DNA from: Candidatus Kuenenia stuttgartensis
GTDB taxonomy: Bacteria > Pseudomonadota > Alphaproteobacteria > SMXS01
Assembly: GCA_943329845.2 (NCBI GenBank)
Contig: CALQFM020000037.1
Span: 1-38,092, forward strand
DNA length: 38,092 nucleotides
Direction: 5' to 3'
The position numbers and the translations under genes were made by a program. How positions within the stretch are numbered: the first letter of the stretch is position 1; every line of letters begins with the position of its first letter. The notes beneath the pieces are model-generated. The model was not told where the DNA came from. It did not search any database and saw only the letters and a list, made by a program, of their open reading frames with translations. This document shows positions 15,974 through 24,922 of the stretch, piece by piece.

Positions 15974-16444
15974 TCAGAGCGCCTGTACGGCGGCCAGCAC
16001 TTCGTCGGCATGGCCCTTCACCGACACCTTCGGCCAGACCTGGCGGATCACGCCGTCGCCGTCGATCAGGAAGGTCGCGCGCATGATGCCCATGTATTTC
16101 CGGCCATAGAGCGACTTCTCCTGCCAGACGCCGTAGGCCTCGGTCACCGTGCCGTCCTCGTCGGCGCCCAGGGCCACCGCCAGCTTGTGCTTGGCGGCGA
16201 ACTTCTCGTGCTTGGCGACGCTGTCACGCGAGACGCCGATCACTTCGGCGCCGGCCCTGGCGAATTCGGGCTTCAGCCGGGTGAACTCGATGGCTTCGGT
16301 CGTGCAGCCCGGGGTGTCGTCCTTGGGATAGAAATACAGCACCACTTTCTTACCCTTCAGGTCCGCGAGCGAAACCTTGCCGCCGCCGTCGCGGGTCATG
16401 GAGAACGCCGGCGCCTTGTCGCCGACTTCAAGTTGCTTTGCCAT
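15974..16444 (-). CDS. bcp: Thiol peroxidase of the BCP/PrxQ family, apparently 1-Cys type
   Basis: A 156-residue cytoplasmic peroxiredoxin that reduces hydroperoxides. The peroxidatic Cys is in DDTPGCTTEA (about residue 47), within the typical YFYPKDDTPGC strand. Most BCP proteins have a resolving Cys five residues on (TPGCTxxxC). Here the sequence is TTEAIEF, with no Cys, and no other Cys is present in the protein, so an external thiol must resolve the sulfenic acid. The C-terminus (RATFLIDGDGVIRQVWPKV) is normal. The start ATG overlaps the 3' end of glnE by 17 bases, indicating translational coupling. DUF455 follows at once. Confidence 0.93.
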   Translation of the reverse strand: MAKQLEVGDKAPAFSMTRDGGGKVSLADLKGKKVVLYFYPKDDTPGCTTEAIEFTRLKPEFARAGAEVIGVSRDSVAKHEKFAAKHKLAVALGADEDGTVTEAYGVWQEKSLYGRKYMGIMRATFLIDGDGVIRQVWPKVSVKGHADEVLAAVQAL

Positions 16445-19430
16445 GGTCTTCCTCCTGGGGTGGTAGCTTGGACGCGGGGCCGGCGATCATCTCGTCGAAA
16501 ATCTGCCGCACGCGGGCCTCGGCCGCCAGCAGCGCCTTCTCCAGCGCGCCGAAACCGCTGAACCCGGTCGAACGGGTCAGGGCGCCGAGCAGCGCTGGCG
16601 AGGCATGCTGGGCGGGATCGAAATCGCCGCCCAGCGTCTGCCGGGAGAAGCCGCGGATGGAGTCCATCAGCACCCACGCGCGCTTTAATTCGTCTACCAG
16701 CGCCGACGGGATCAGTCCGGCGCCGAGAATATTGTCGAACGCGACAGGCGTCCGCGGGCTGAACAGACCGGGGTCGCCGATACCGTGGCATAGCTGCAGG
16801 TACTGGGCGATGAATTCCAGGTCGAGCAGGCCGCCGCGCACATGCTTGACCGACCAGGGGTTCTCGGTGCCGAACTCGGCGGCGAGGCGCCGGCGCATGT
16901 CGCCGACGGTGAACAGCACCCGGTCCGGATCCCGCGGCATGGCCAGCACTGAATGGATCAGGCTGTCGATGTCGGCCATCAGGTCGAGCGGGCCGGCGAC
17001 GGGACGGGCGCGGGTCAGCGCCATGTGCTCCCACAGCCAGGCCTGGGACCGCTGGTAGGTCTCGAAGGTCTCGACCGTGACGGCGAGCGGGCCGGCGCGA
17101 CCCGATGGCCGGAGCTGCATGTCGACCTCGTAGAGCCTGCCTTCGCCGGTCAGAGCGGTCAGCGCGTTGATGACGCGCTGGCCCAGCCGTCTGTAATACT
17201 GGCTGACGGGGAGGGAGCGATCACCGTCCGAGGCGGCATCCGGGCCAGGCGTGCGATAGATGAAGATCAGGTCCATGTCCGACGTAAAGGTCATCTCCGA
17301 GCCGCCAAACGACCCCATGGCGACGATCGCCAGCCCGCCGCCCGGCACGCGGCCGTGCCGGCGGGCAAAGTCCTCCTCGACCGGCGCGAGCATGCCGCGC
17401 ACGACCGCCTCGGCCAGCGCCGTGTGGGCGGCGGCGGCGTCGGCGGCGCTGATGATGCCGTGGAGCAGCTGGACGCCGATCTGGAACTTGCGCTCGTTGG
17501 CCCACCGCCGCGACAGGTCCATGACGTCCTGGAAGTCGGCGGCGGCGGAGAGCGCCCGGTCGAGATCCTGCTCCAGTTCGCGCTCGCCCGGCAGCCGGGT
17601 CATGAAGCCCGGGCTGAGCACGGAATCGAGCAGCAGGTGATTGTGGGCCAGGAAGTCGGACAGGGCAGGTGCCGTCCCCAGGATCTCGGCGACCAGCTCC
17701 AGCAGCTTTGGGTTGGCCTGGAACAGGGTCAGCAACTGCACGCCCGACGGCAGCTTCGACAGGAAGTCGTTGAAGCGCTGCAGCGCCTTGGTGGGCTCGG
17801 CCGTCTTGCCGAAAGCGTCGAGGATCACGGGAATGAGGATCTTCAGCAAGGCTCGTGCCCGTTCGGTGCGCAACGCCCGGAACCGGCCCGTCGACCACGA
17901 GCGCACCATTTCGACGACCGCCTCGGGGGATTCGAAGCCCAGCGCCGCGATGTCGCCCAGCATCTCGGCCGATGGCTCCGCCGCGTCGAACAGGCGGCTC
18001 CAGCGCTCGTCTTCGCTCAACGTGTGCGCATCGCTGAACATGTCGTCGTAGCGCCGCCTTACATTGCCCAGGTGACGCAGCATGTCGGCCTCGAAGTCGG
18101 CCAGCGTCGCATAACCCAGGAAGACGGCCAGGGCGGCGACTCCCTCCGGCTTGTCCGGCACCTTGTGAGTCTGCTCGTCCCGGGTCATTTGCAGCCGGTG
18201 CTCGACCGTGCGGAGGAAGCGGTAGGCCCCGGTCAATTCGGCCGCGTCCGCGTCCGAGATGGTGCCCAGCCCGCGCAGTACCTCCAACCCGGCAATGGTC
18301 TGCTTCACCCGCAGCTCGGGTGTCCGCCCGCCGGAGATGAGCTGGTGGGCGCTGACGAAGAACTCGATCTCACGGATGCCGCCAGGGCCGAGCTTGACGT
18401 CCTGGCCGGCGACCCGGATGCCCTGGTGGCGATGGTGGCTGTGTATGCGCGCCTTCATGGCGTGGATGTCCTCCAGCGCCACATAATCAAGATGCTTGCG
18501 CCAGACGAAGGCCTTGATCCGGTCGAGGAAGCCGCGTCCGGCATCCAGGTCGCCGCCAACCGGCCGCGCCTTGATCATGGCGGCGCGCTCCCAGTTCAGG
18601 CCGACGCTCTGGTAGTAGATTTCCGCCGCGTCGGCTGATATGGCGACCGGGGTGGCGCCGGGATCCGGGCGAAGCTGCAGGTCGACGCGGAACACGTAGC
18701 CGTCAGCGGTACGCTCCTGCAGCAGCTTCACCAGGTCGCGGGTCATGCGGATGAAGCAGTCATGGGCGTCGCGCCGGCCGACATAGCGGATCACTTCCGT
18801 GTCGAACAGCACGATGAGGTCGACGTCGCTGGAATAGTTCAGCTCGCGGCCGCCCAGCTTGCCCATGCCCAGCACGATATAGCCGGCGCTGCGTCCCAGG
18901 TCCGGCGTGGCGGGCGAATCCTTTTCCAGGGTCCATTCCAGGTCGCCCGCCGTCATCCGGGCCCGCAGGATGTGGGCGACGGCGTGGTCGACGGCCAGCT
19001 CGGCGAAGTCGCTCAGCGCGGTCGTGACCTGCTCCAGCGACCAGGCGCCGGAAATGTCGGCGAGGCCCGTGATCAGCGCGACCTTGGTCCGCGCCTGCCG
19101 CAGCGCGCGCATGAAAGGGTCCTGCGCGTCGATCGTCGGCAATATGGTCCGAAGGTCGAGGACCAGCTCGGCCATCGCCACGTCCGGTCCCCTGGCCATC
19201 AGGAGGTCCAGCGTTTCCGGCGACTTCAGCGCGCAAGCGGACAGGAAGGGGCTGTTGCCGAAGACCGCCAGCATCAAGGCCTCGGCGTCCGGCCGGGCGG
19301 CCATTTCCGCCAGCGCGGCGTGCGCGCCGGTGACCTGGGCGCGCCAGTCGGCGAGTTTCTTCTGCGCCATCGCCGTGTCGAACGGCTTGGGGAGCTTGTC
19401 CAGATCGATTGGCAAGGCTAAGTCTTGCAC
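16428..19430 (-). CDS. glnE: Bifunctional glutamine synthetase adenylyltransferase/deadenylase
   Basis: It adenylylates glutamine synthetase when nitrogen is ample and removes AMP when it is scarce, under PII control. The ~1000-residue protein has two nucleotidyltransferase domains. The N-terminal (deadenylase) motif is GMGKLGGRELNYSSDVDL near residue 190. The C-terminal (adenylylase) motif is AMGSFGGSEMTFTSDMDL near 710. Both Asp pairs are intact. The start is uncertain: the GTG at 19430 gives VQDLALPIDLDKLPKPF, which fits family N-termini, but no strong ribosome site is seen; an ATG about 20 codons in (AMAQKKLADW) is an alternative. The frame stays open further upstream across the opposing gene's 5' end, which is not credible coding. 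It heads a run with bcp and DUF455 and is divergent from the AsmA-like gene. Confidence 0.95.
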   Translation of the reverse strand: MQDLALPIDLDKLPKPFDTAMAQKKLADWRAQVTGAHAALAEMAARPDAEALMLAVFGNSPFLSACALKSPETLDLLMARGPDVAMAELVLDLRTILPTIDAQDPFMRALRQARTKVALITGLADISGAWSLEQVTTALSDFAELAVDHAVAHILRARMTAGDLEWTLEKDSPATPDLGRSAGYIVLGMGKLGGRELNYSSDVDLIVLFDTEVIRYVGRRDAHDCFIRMTRDLVKLLQERTADGYVFRVDLQLRPDPGATPVAISADAAEIYYQSVGLNWERAAMIKARPVGGDLDAGRGFLDRIKAFVWRKHLDYVALEDIHAMKARIHSHHRHQGIRVAGQDVKLGPGGIREIEFFVSAHQLISGGRTPELRVKQTIAGLEVLRGLGTISDADAAELTGAYRFLRTVEHRLQMTRDEQTHKVPDKPEGVAALAVFLGYATLADFEADMLRHLGNVRRRYDDMFSDAHTLSEDERWSRLFDAAEPSAEMLGDIAALGFESPEAVVEMVRSWSTGRFRALRTERARALLKILIPVILDAFGKTAEPTKALQRFNDFLSKLPSGVQLLTLFQANPKLLELVAEILGTAPALSDFLAHNHLLLDSVLSPGFMTRLPGERELEQDLDRALSAAADFQDVMDLSRRWANERKFQIGVQLLHGIISAADAAAAHTALAEAVVRGMLAPVEEDFARRHGRVPGGGLAIVAMGSFGGSEMTFTSDMDLIFIYRTPGPDAASDGDRSLPVSQYYRRLGQRVINALTALTGEGRLYEVDMQLRPSGRAGPLAVTVETFETYQRSQAWLWEHMALTRARPVAGPLDLMADIDSLIHSVLAMPRDPDRVLFTVGDMRRRLAAEFGTENPWSVKHVRGGLLDLEFIAQYLQLCHGIGDPGLFSPRTPVAFDNILGAGLIPSALVDELKRAWVLMDSIRGFSRQTLGGDFDPAQHASPALLGALTRSTGFSGFGALEKALLAAEARVRQIFDEMIAGPASKLPPQEEDHGKAT

Positions 19431-19515
19431 TGGGATGGCTCGTTGTTGCTGCGAGGGCACGACACTGCTGAGTTGCGCTGTCCCGGTCAAGCTGCGTCGG
19501 GCGGCAGACTGATAG

Positions 19516-22500
19516 GTGCTCTTGGCGATCGTTCGATGGATATGGCGGGGTGCGGCGGCGATAGCCCTGCTGGGTATCCTCGCCCTGGCGTTGCTCGTCG
19601 GACGGCTCATGCTGGGTCCGGTCGAGGTCGATTTCCTGCGCCCGACCATGCAACGCGCCCTTGCCGAACAACTCGACGGCTTCACCATCGATTTCGACCA
19701 TACCGTGCTTGCGTGGGGAGGCTGGCGCCGGGCCGTGGACCTGCGGGTCACCAAGGTCAAGCTGAAGGACCGCCACGGCCTGCCGGTGATCGAACTGCCG
19801 CAGCTGGCGGTGGGCTTCAAGGCGACGAACCTGCTGCACGGCAATTACACGCCGCGGCGCATCGAATTCTTCTCGCCGGCGATCATGCTGTCGCGCAAGG
19901 CGGATGGCAGCTTCATCCTGCGCCGCGACGACCGCGCGCAGGAGGGCTCGGAGGTTATCGAGCAACTGCTGAAATCCATGCTGGAGCCGCCTTCCGACAG
20001 GAATGATCTGCGCCAGCTGTCGATTACCGACGCGGTGCTGGATATCGACGACCTGGCGGGAGAGGAAAACTGGCGGGTCAGCGGCGCGACGCTCGACGTG
20101 CGGCGCACGAAAAAGGGGCTGGCCGCGACGCTTGTCGGCACCCTGTCGGGAACCAACCGGCAGACCGGGTTCAAGCTGCGCGCGGATTTCGCGCGGGCCA
20201 CTGGCCGGGCCGCCCTCTCGCTCGACGTCACCGGCGCGGTGCCGTCCATGTTTGCCCGTCCGGAGGGTGCGATGGCCGTGCTGCGCGGCTGGAACCTGCC
20301 GGTCAGCGGCCGGGTGACCGCCAATGCCAAGCCCGACGGCCACGTGGACCGCATCGACTTCGACCTCACGGCCGCGAAGGGCCGTCTGACGATCCCCGCG
20401 CTGGCCGCGCCGCTGACCGTCGATGGCGCGGTTCTCAAGGGCAATCTGGACCGCCCGTCGGGCAGACTGACCCTCGATCCCATGCGGCTGACGGTTGGCC
20501 AGGCGGTAATCGCCGGCAAGGGCGTCGCGTTCGCGTCCACCGCGGGCGAGGGCGGGCAGCTCGAGGCCACGCTCCAGAGCCTGCCGTTCCAGACGCTTGC
20601 GGCCATGTGGCCGCCCGAGTTCAAGACCAACACCCGTGCCTGGATCGCCAAGAACATCGCGGCAGGCGAGATCACCAAAGGCCTGGTCAAGGTCGACATG
20701 CAACCCACGGCGCCAGGGCAGCCGGCCAGGGTGGATTTCGGCCTGGATTTCCAGTTCGAGGGGCTGGAGGCTCATTATCTCCGGCCCATGCCACCGCTCT
20801 CCAAAGCCAAGGGAAGTGGCAGCCTCCGCCCCCAATTCTTCGAACTGTGGGTCGACCAGGGGGTGATCGCCGATCCGGCAAACAATCTCAGCGTCAAGGT
20901 GGCCGCCCTGCACGGCCTGATCGACCATCTGGATCAGAAGGGCACGCAGGTGGCCGATCTCCTGCTCGCCCTCGACACCAGCGTTCCGCAGCTGCTGACG
21001 CTGCTGGACTACAAGCCGTTGGGCTATGCCACCAGCTTCGGCGTGAGCCCGCAGTCGATCGCCGGCCAGATGCGCGGCAAGGTGCGGTTTCGCATTCCGC
21101 TGATCAAGAACCTTCAGATGAGGGATGTGACCTATCAGGCGTCGGTTGTCGCCGAGCAATTCCTGCTGACCAAGGGTCTGGAGAAGCTGGAAGTGCAACC
21201 CGGCAACCTTGAACTGACGCTCGATCCTTCGGGAGTGGTCGCCAGGGGCAAGTTCGTCATGCTGGGTGCGCCGGCGGACCTGGAATGGATCGAGAACTTC
21301 ACCAACAAGTCGGGCACGCCGACCCGCTACACGACGCGCGCCGCCATCGGACCCGACGCCGCCCGCAAGCTCGGCCTGCCGGACGTTTTCGAGATGGACG
21401 GCACCGTGGATATCACCACGGTGCTGGTCGGCAAGGGCTCCAGGATCAGCCAGGGCACGGTGGAGGGCGACCTCAGGAACGCATCCTTTGCGTTTCCTAT
21501 CATGGAATGGAAAAAGCCGGTGGGCGTTCCGGGCACCCTCAACATGGAGATTTCCTCGCTGCCGGGTGGGCTGCTGCCCGGCAAGATGAGCGTCTCCATG
21601 CCCGATCTCGTCACCTCCGGACGCCTGTCGTTCACCCCTGAGGGCGATTTCGCCGCCATCGAGCTGCCGCGATTGCAGCTCGGAGAAACCGACATCGCGT
21701 TCGTTCTCCACAAACCACGGGAAGGGCCTCTCGATATCAAGGTGTCGGGCAAAAAGGCTGACATTCGGCCGTTTCTCGAAGGAGACGATGAAGACAAGGA
21801 CAAGAAGAAGTCTGAGGAGGAGGAAGAGTCCACTTTCGCCGCGACGGTCGGCCTCGACGTGGACGAAGCCATCCTGCCCAAGGGCGTGCCGATCCGCGAC
21901 ATGGACGCGGTGGTCGCCATCGAGCGCGGCGAGGTGATCGACGCCCAGATCACCGGCATCCTCAAGAGCGGCAAATCCATGTCTGTGGACTATCAACTCA
22001 CCGGCGCTAAGCCCGGCGTCGATATCGTCACCGACGACGCGGGCGAGCTGTTGCGTACGCTGGGTCTGCTGAACGGCGTTACTGGCGGCAGCCTCAACAT
22101 CAGCGGCGCGATCAAGGGGCCTCGGGGCAAGCGGCACACCGTCGGCACCATCAGCGCCAGGGATTTCCGGGTCAAGGACTCGCCGATCATGGCACAGATG
22201 CTGACGATCGGCTCGCTCAGCGGCCTTCGCGACATCCTGACCGGAGACGGTATCGGCTTTGCACGGTTCGACTCGGGCTTCGACCTGGGCGAGGGCGCGC
22301 TGCATCTGAAAGACGCCAAGGTGTTCGGCTCCCAGCTTGGCATTCGGGTATCGGGCCGCGTCTATGACGATATGACAAAGCTTGATCTGGAAGGCACGCT
22401 GGCGCCGGCCTATACGCTGAACACGGTTCTCGATTACGTGCCTATCGTCGGCCAGATCCTTTCCGGGGGCGAGAACGAAGGGTTGATCGCGATACGGTTC

Positions 22501-22674
22501 GGCGTGCGTGGAACGACCGAAAAGCCCGACGTGACGGTCAATCCCCTATCGGCGCTGACCCCCGGTTTTCTGCGCAATATGTTCAACGTGTTTTCGACGT
22601 CGCCGGATGAGCGCGAAAAAAGCAGCCGCGAAAAGACCAGACCTCGCGATCAGCCGGAAAAGGCCACGCCATGA
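19516..22674 (+). CDS. Large YhdP/AsmA-like envelope protein (DUF3971/AsmA_2 type)
   Basis: The 1052-residue protein has one N-terminal transmembrane helix (~10-33) and a long periplasmic part dominated by beta strands. The pattern is that of YhdP-type AsmA-like proteins: PRRIEFFSPAIML and LRQLSITDAVLDIDD early, and an AsmA-like end (GSLSGLRDILTGDGIGF, ALHLKDAKVFGSQLG). These proteins form long hydrophobic-groove bridges that move phospholipids from inner to outer membrane. A charged stretch at ~755-770 (EGDDEDKDKKKSEEEEE) interrupts the fold. Start GTG 19516 is the earliest that keeps the membrane anchor; no strong ribosome site is visible. The last bases overlap the start of the next gene as ATGA. 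The lipid-transport role is inferred from the family. Confidence 0.85.
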   Translation: MLLAIVRWIWRGAAAIALLGILALALLVGRLMLGPVEVDFLRPTMQRALAEQLDGFTIDFDHTVLAWGGWRRAVDLRVTKVKLKDRHGLPVIELPQLAVGFKATNLLHGNYTPRRIEFFSPAIMLSRKADGSFILRRDDRAQEGSEVIEQLLKSMLEPPSDRNDLRQLSITDAVLDIDDLAGEENWRVSGATLDVRRTKKGLAATLVGTLSGTNRQTGFKLRADFARATGRAALSLDVTGAVPSMFARPEGAMAVLRGWNLPVSGRVTANAKPDGHVDRIDFDLTAAKGRLTIPALAAPLTVDGAVLKGNLDRPSGRLTLDPMRLTVGQAVIAGKGVAFASTAGEGGQLEATLQSLPFQTLAAMWPPEFKTNTRAWIAKNIAAGEITKGLVKVDMQPTAPGQPARVDFGLDFQFEGLEAHYLRPMPPLSKAKGSGSLRPQFFELWVDQGVIADPANNLSVKVAALHGLIDHLDQKGTQVADLLLALDTSVPQLLTLLDYKPLGYATSFGVSPQSIAGQMRGKVRFRIPLIKNLQMRDVTYQASVVAEQFLLTKGLEKLEVQPGNLELTLDPSGVVARGKFVMLGAPADLEWIENFTNKSGTPTRYTTRAAIGPDAARKLGLPDVFEMDGTVDITTVLVGKGSRISQGTVEGDLRNASFAFPIMEWKKPVGVPGTLNMEISSLPGGLLPGKMSVSMPDLVTSGRLSFTPEGDFAAIELPRLQLGETDIAFVLHKPREGPLDIKVSGKKADIRPFLEGDDEDKDKKKSEEEEESTFAATVGLDVDEAILPKGVPIRDMDAVVAIERGEVIDAQITGILKSGKSMSVDYQLTGAKPGVDIVTDDAGELLRTLGLLNGVTGGSLNISGAIKGPRGKRHTVGTISARDFRVKDSPIMAQMLTIGSLSGLRDILTGDGIGFARFDSGFDLGEGALHLKDAKVFGSQLGIRVSGRVYDDMTKLDLEGTLAPAYTLNTVLDYVPIVGQILSGGENEGLIAIRFGVRGTTEKPDVTVNPLSALTPGFLRNMFNVFSTSPDEREKSSREKTRPRDQPEKATP

Positions 22675-23144
22675 CCAAGCCGCGCAAGCGTTCCAAGCCC
22701 AGCACGATCTTTCCGCCATCGCTGGTGTTCCTGCTGCTGACGATGGCTGGCGTTGGGATCGAATTCGTGCGGGCGCTGCCGATCGCGCCCGGCAACCTGA
22801 TCCGCATCGCGGTGGGGCCGGTGCTGATGCTGATGGGCGCGGTGCTCTGGCTGCTGGCGTGGATCGAGTTCCGGCGGCATGACGAGGTTTTCGGCCACCA
22901 GTACGCAACCGAGACGGTGGTCACCTCCGGGCCGTACCGCATCTCGCGGCATCCGGCATACCTCGCCTATGCGCTGATCATGGCCGGCATCGGCATGCTG
23001 ATCGATTGCGGATGGATATTGCTGCTGCTGCCGGTGGCGGTGTTGGTCGTCAACGGCGCCGCGCGGCGCGAAGAATCCTACCTGATGGCCAGGCACGAGG
23101 GCGCATACCGGCCCTACCGGTCGGAAGTGCGGCGCTGGATCTGA
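22671..23144 (+). CDS. Isoprenylcysteine carboxyl methyltransferase-family membrane protein
   Basis: The 157-residue protein has three to four hydrophobic helices (SLVFLLLTMAGVGIEF, LIRIAVGPVLMLMGAVLWLL, YLAYALIMAGIGMLI, WILLLLPVAVLVV). The SAM-binding signature of the ICMT/PEMT superfamily is present: VVTSGPYRISRHPAYLAY, with RHP and then EE in ARREESYLMARHEGAYRPY. Bacterial members methylate lipids or unknown small molecules; the substrate here is unknown. Its ATG overlaps the stop of the YhdP-like gene (ATGA), so the two are translated together, which suggests action on a membrane lipid; that link is inference. Confidence 0.87.
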   Translation: MTKPRKRSKPSTIFPPSLVFLLLTMAGVGIEFVRALPIAPGNLIRIAVGPVLMLMGAVLWLLAWIEFRRHDEVFGHQYATETVVTSGPYRISRHPAYLAYALIMAGIGMLIDCGWILLLLPVAVLVVNGAARREESYLMARHEGAYRPYRSEVRRWI

Positions 23145-23159
23145 TGGGCCGAAGGCGCC

Positions 23160-23191
23160 GAGGATTATAAAGTTTGAGGATTATAAAGTTT
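23160..23191. repeat. Exact tandem duplication of a 16-bp unit
   Basis: The unit gaggattataaagttt occurs twice back to back (23160-23175, 23176-23191). It is AT-rich in a GC-rich setting and lies between the methyltransferase stop and the convergent DUF6491-like gene. The second copy carries part of that gene's TAA stop codon. It may reflect replication slippage; its AT-rich core could also serve as a weak termination or binding element. Confidence 0.9.
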
Positions 23192-23579
23192 ACTGGGCCT
23201 TGGTGTCGGATCCCTTCGGGATCTCGGTGATGCTGTCGATGATGCAGGGTGTGAAGTTGCTGTCGAGGACGTTGCCGGTGTTGTTCACCGGCACCTCGAT
23301 GGTGTCGACCTCGCAAAGCTTGGCGAGCGACTTGGCATCGTGCCGCCAGGTGCCCTGCATCTTCAGGCCGGGACAGCGATGGGCCAAGGTCATCTTGTAG
23401 TCGCTGCCACCACGCATCTTCAGGATGATGGTCTGGTTGTCCACCACCTTGCTGCTCGACATGCGCGTGATGTCGATGCAGCGCACCAGCGGCTTTTCAC
23501 CATCCGCCGCCATCGCCGGGGCTGCCGCGCCGGCCGCGATGGCGGCGGCGATCAGTCCCGTCGTGATAAACTTGTACAT
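23190..23579 (-). CDS. Exported DUF6491-like protein
   Basis: A 129-residue product with a signal peptide (MYKFITTGLIAAAIAAGAAA, cleavage near AMA-AD). The mature part shows the layout I associate with DUF6491: CIDITRMSSSKVVDNQTIIL, then MRGGSDYKMTLAHRCPGL, then LCEVDTIEV. Four Cys remain after cleavage and may form disulfides in the periplasm. Function is unknown. It follows tyrS by 28 bases on the same strand and may be transcribed with it. Its stop lies inside the 16-bp tandem duplication. Confidence 0.78.
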   Translation of the reverse strand: MYKFITTGLIAAAIAAGAAAPAMAADGEKPLVRCIDITRMSSSKVVDNQTIILKMRGGSDYKMTLAHRCPGLKMQGTWRHDAKSLAKLCEVDTIEVPVNNTGNVLDSNFTPCIIDSITEIPKGSDTKAQ

Positions 23580-23607
23580 GCGGGCTCCGTTCTGCTTTTC
23601 CGCCGGG

Positions 23608-24861
23608 CTAGACCGGGCGCACGATCACATGGCGCTTCTTGCCTGCCGTCAACTTGATGACGCCATCGGAGTTCAGTGCGCCCAGATCGAGGACCAGTGC
23701 TTCGTCCTCCACCTTTGCGTCGTTGACCCGGGCGCCCCCTCCCTGAATGAGACGCCTGGCCTCGCCGTTCGACGCACTCAGCCCCGCCTGTCTTAGAAGA
23801 TTGAGGATACCGACACCCTTTTCAAGCGCCGTCCGCTCGATTTCCACCGTGGGAAGATCGCCGCCTAGTCCGCCCTGCTCGAAGGTAGTGCGCGCGGTTT
23901 CCTCGGCCTGGATCGCGGCGTCGCGGCCATGGGCCAGGGTCGTCGCCTCGGTCGCCAGCACCTTCTTGGCCTCGTTGATGCCCGCGCCCTCGAGCGCGGC
24001 GAGCCGTGCGATTTCGCCGAGCGGCAGTTCGGTGAACAGCTTGAGGAATCGCGCCACGTCGGCGTCGTCCGTATTGCGCCAGAACTGCCAGTAGTCGTAG
24101 GGCGAGAGCTGTTCGGCGTTGAGCCACACCGCGCCCTGGGCGGTCTTGCCCATCTTGGCGCCCGACGCCGTGGTCATCAGCGGCGAGGTGAGGCCGAACA
24201 ACTCGGCCTGGTCGACGCGCCGACCCAGTTCGACGCCATTGACGATGTTGCCCCACTGGTCCGATCCGCCCATCTGCAGGGTGACCTTCAGGCGGCGGTT
24301 CAGTTCGAGGAAATCATAGGCCTGCAGGATCATGTAGTTGAATTCGAGGAAGCTCAGGGGCTGCTCGCGTTCGAGCCGAAGCCTGACGCTGTCGAAAGTC
24401 AGCATGCGGTTGACCGAGAAATGCTGGCCGAAATCGCGCAGGAACGAGATGTAGTTGATCGTCGACAGCCAGTCGTCGTTGTCGACCATGACGGCGTCGG
24501 TCGGCCCATCGCCGAAAGTCAGGAACTTGTCGAACACCTTCCTGATGCCCGCTTTGTTGGTGGCGATGACCTCCTCGGTCAGCATCTGGCGCGACAGGTC
24601 GCGGCCCGTGGGATCGCCGATCTTGGTCGTCCCGCCGCCCATCAGCACGACCGGCTTGTGGCCCGACTTCTGCAGGTGGCGCAGGATCATGATCTGCAGC
24701 AGGCTGCCCACATGCAGGCTGGGCGCGGTGCAGTCGAAGCCGATATAGGCGGTGACCGGACCCTTGCAGAGCGCCGCGTCCAGTCCCTCGAAGTCCGTGG
24801 CCTGGTGCAGGAAGCCGCGGTCGACGATGGCGCGCAGGAAGTCTGATTTCGGTTCGGTCAT
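23608..24861 (-). CDS. tyrS: Tyrosyl-tRNA synthetase
   Basis: A class I aminoacyl-tRNA synthetase of 417 residues. The HIGH-equivalent is HVGS in [13 protein letters not shown] near residue 50. The tyrosine pocket includes [10 protein letters not shown] and [11 protein letters not shown]. The KMSKS-equivalent is KMGKT in [16 protein letters not shown]. The C-terminal ~65 residues form an S4 RNA-binding domain ([17 protein letters not shown]) for tRNA anticodon-arm recognition. Length and motifs are normal for the TyrRS type with short KMGKT loop. It is divergent from anmK with 61 bases between starts, so both promoters lie in that gap. Confidence 0.97.
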   Translation of the reverse strand: MTEPKSDFLRAIVDRGFLHQATDFEGLDAALCKGPVTAYIGFDCTAPSLHVGSLLQIMILRHLQKSGHKPVVLMGGGTTKIGDPTGRDLSRQMLTEEVIATNKAGIRKVFDKFLTFGDGPTDAVMVDNDDWLSTINYISFLRDFGQHFSVNRMLTFDSVRLRLEREQPLSFLEFNYMILQAYDFLELNRRLKVTLQMGGSDQWGNIVNGVELGRRVDQAELFGLTSPLMTTASGAKMGKTAQGAVWLNAEQLSPYDYWQFWRNTDDADVARFLKLFTELPLGEIARLAALEGAGINEAKKVLATEATTLAHGRDAAIQAEETARTTFEQGGLGGDLPTVEIERTALEKGVGILNLLRQAGLSASNGEARRLIQGGGARVNDAKVEDEALVLDLGALNSDGVIKLTAGKKRHVIVRPV

Positions 24862-24922
24862 TACATGCTCGATGCTAGGTTAGCCGACGAAAACTCGCGG
24901 CCCGTACCTAGCACAAGAGCAT

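Noticed and set aside
16953-18638. A 561-codon plus-strand open frame
   Set aside because: It is antisense to glnE, whose both catalytic motifs are intact. Low-complexity Arg/Gln/His composition.
18760-22305. A 1181-codon minus-strand open frame
   Set aside because: It is antisense to the YhdP-like gene and out of frame with glnE at its end. It has no domain or signal.
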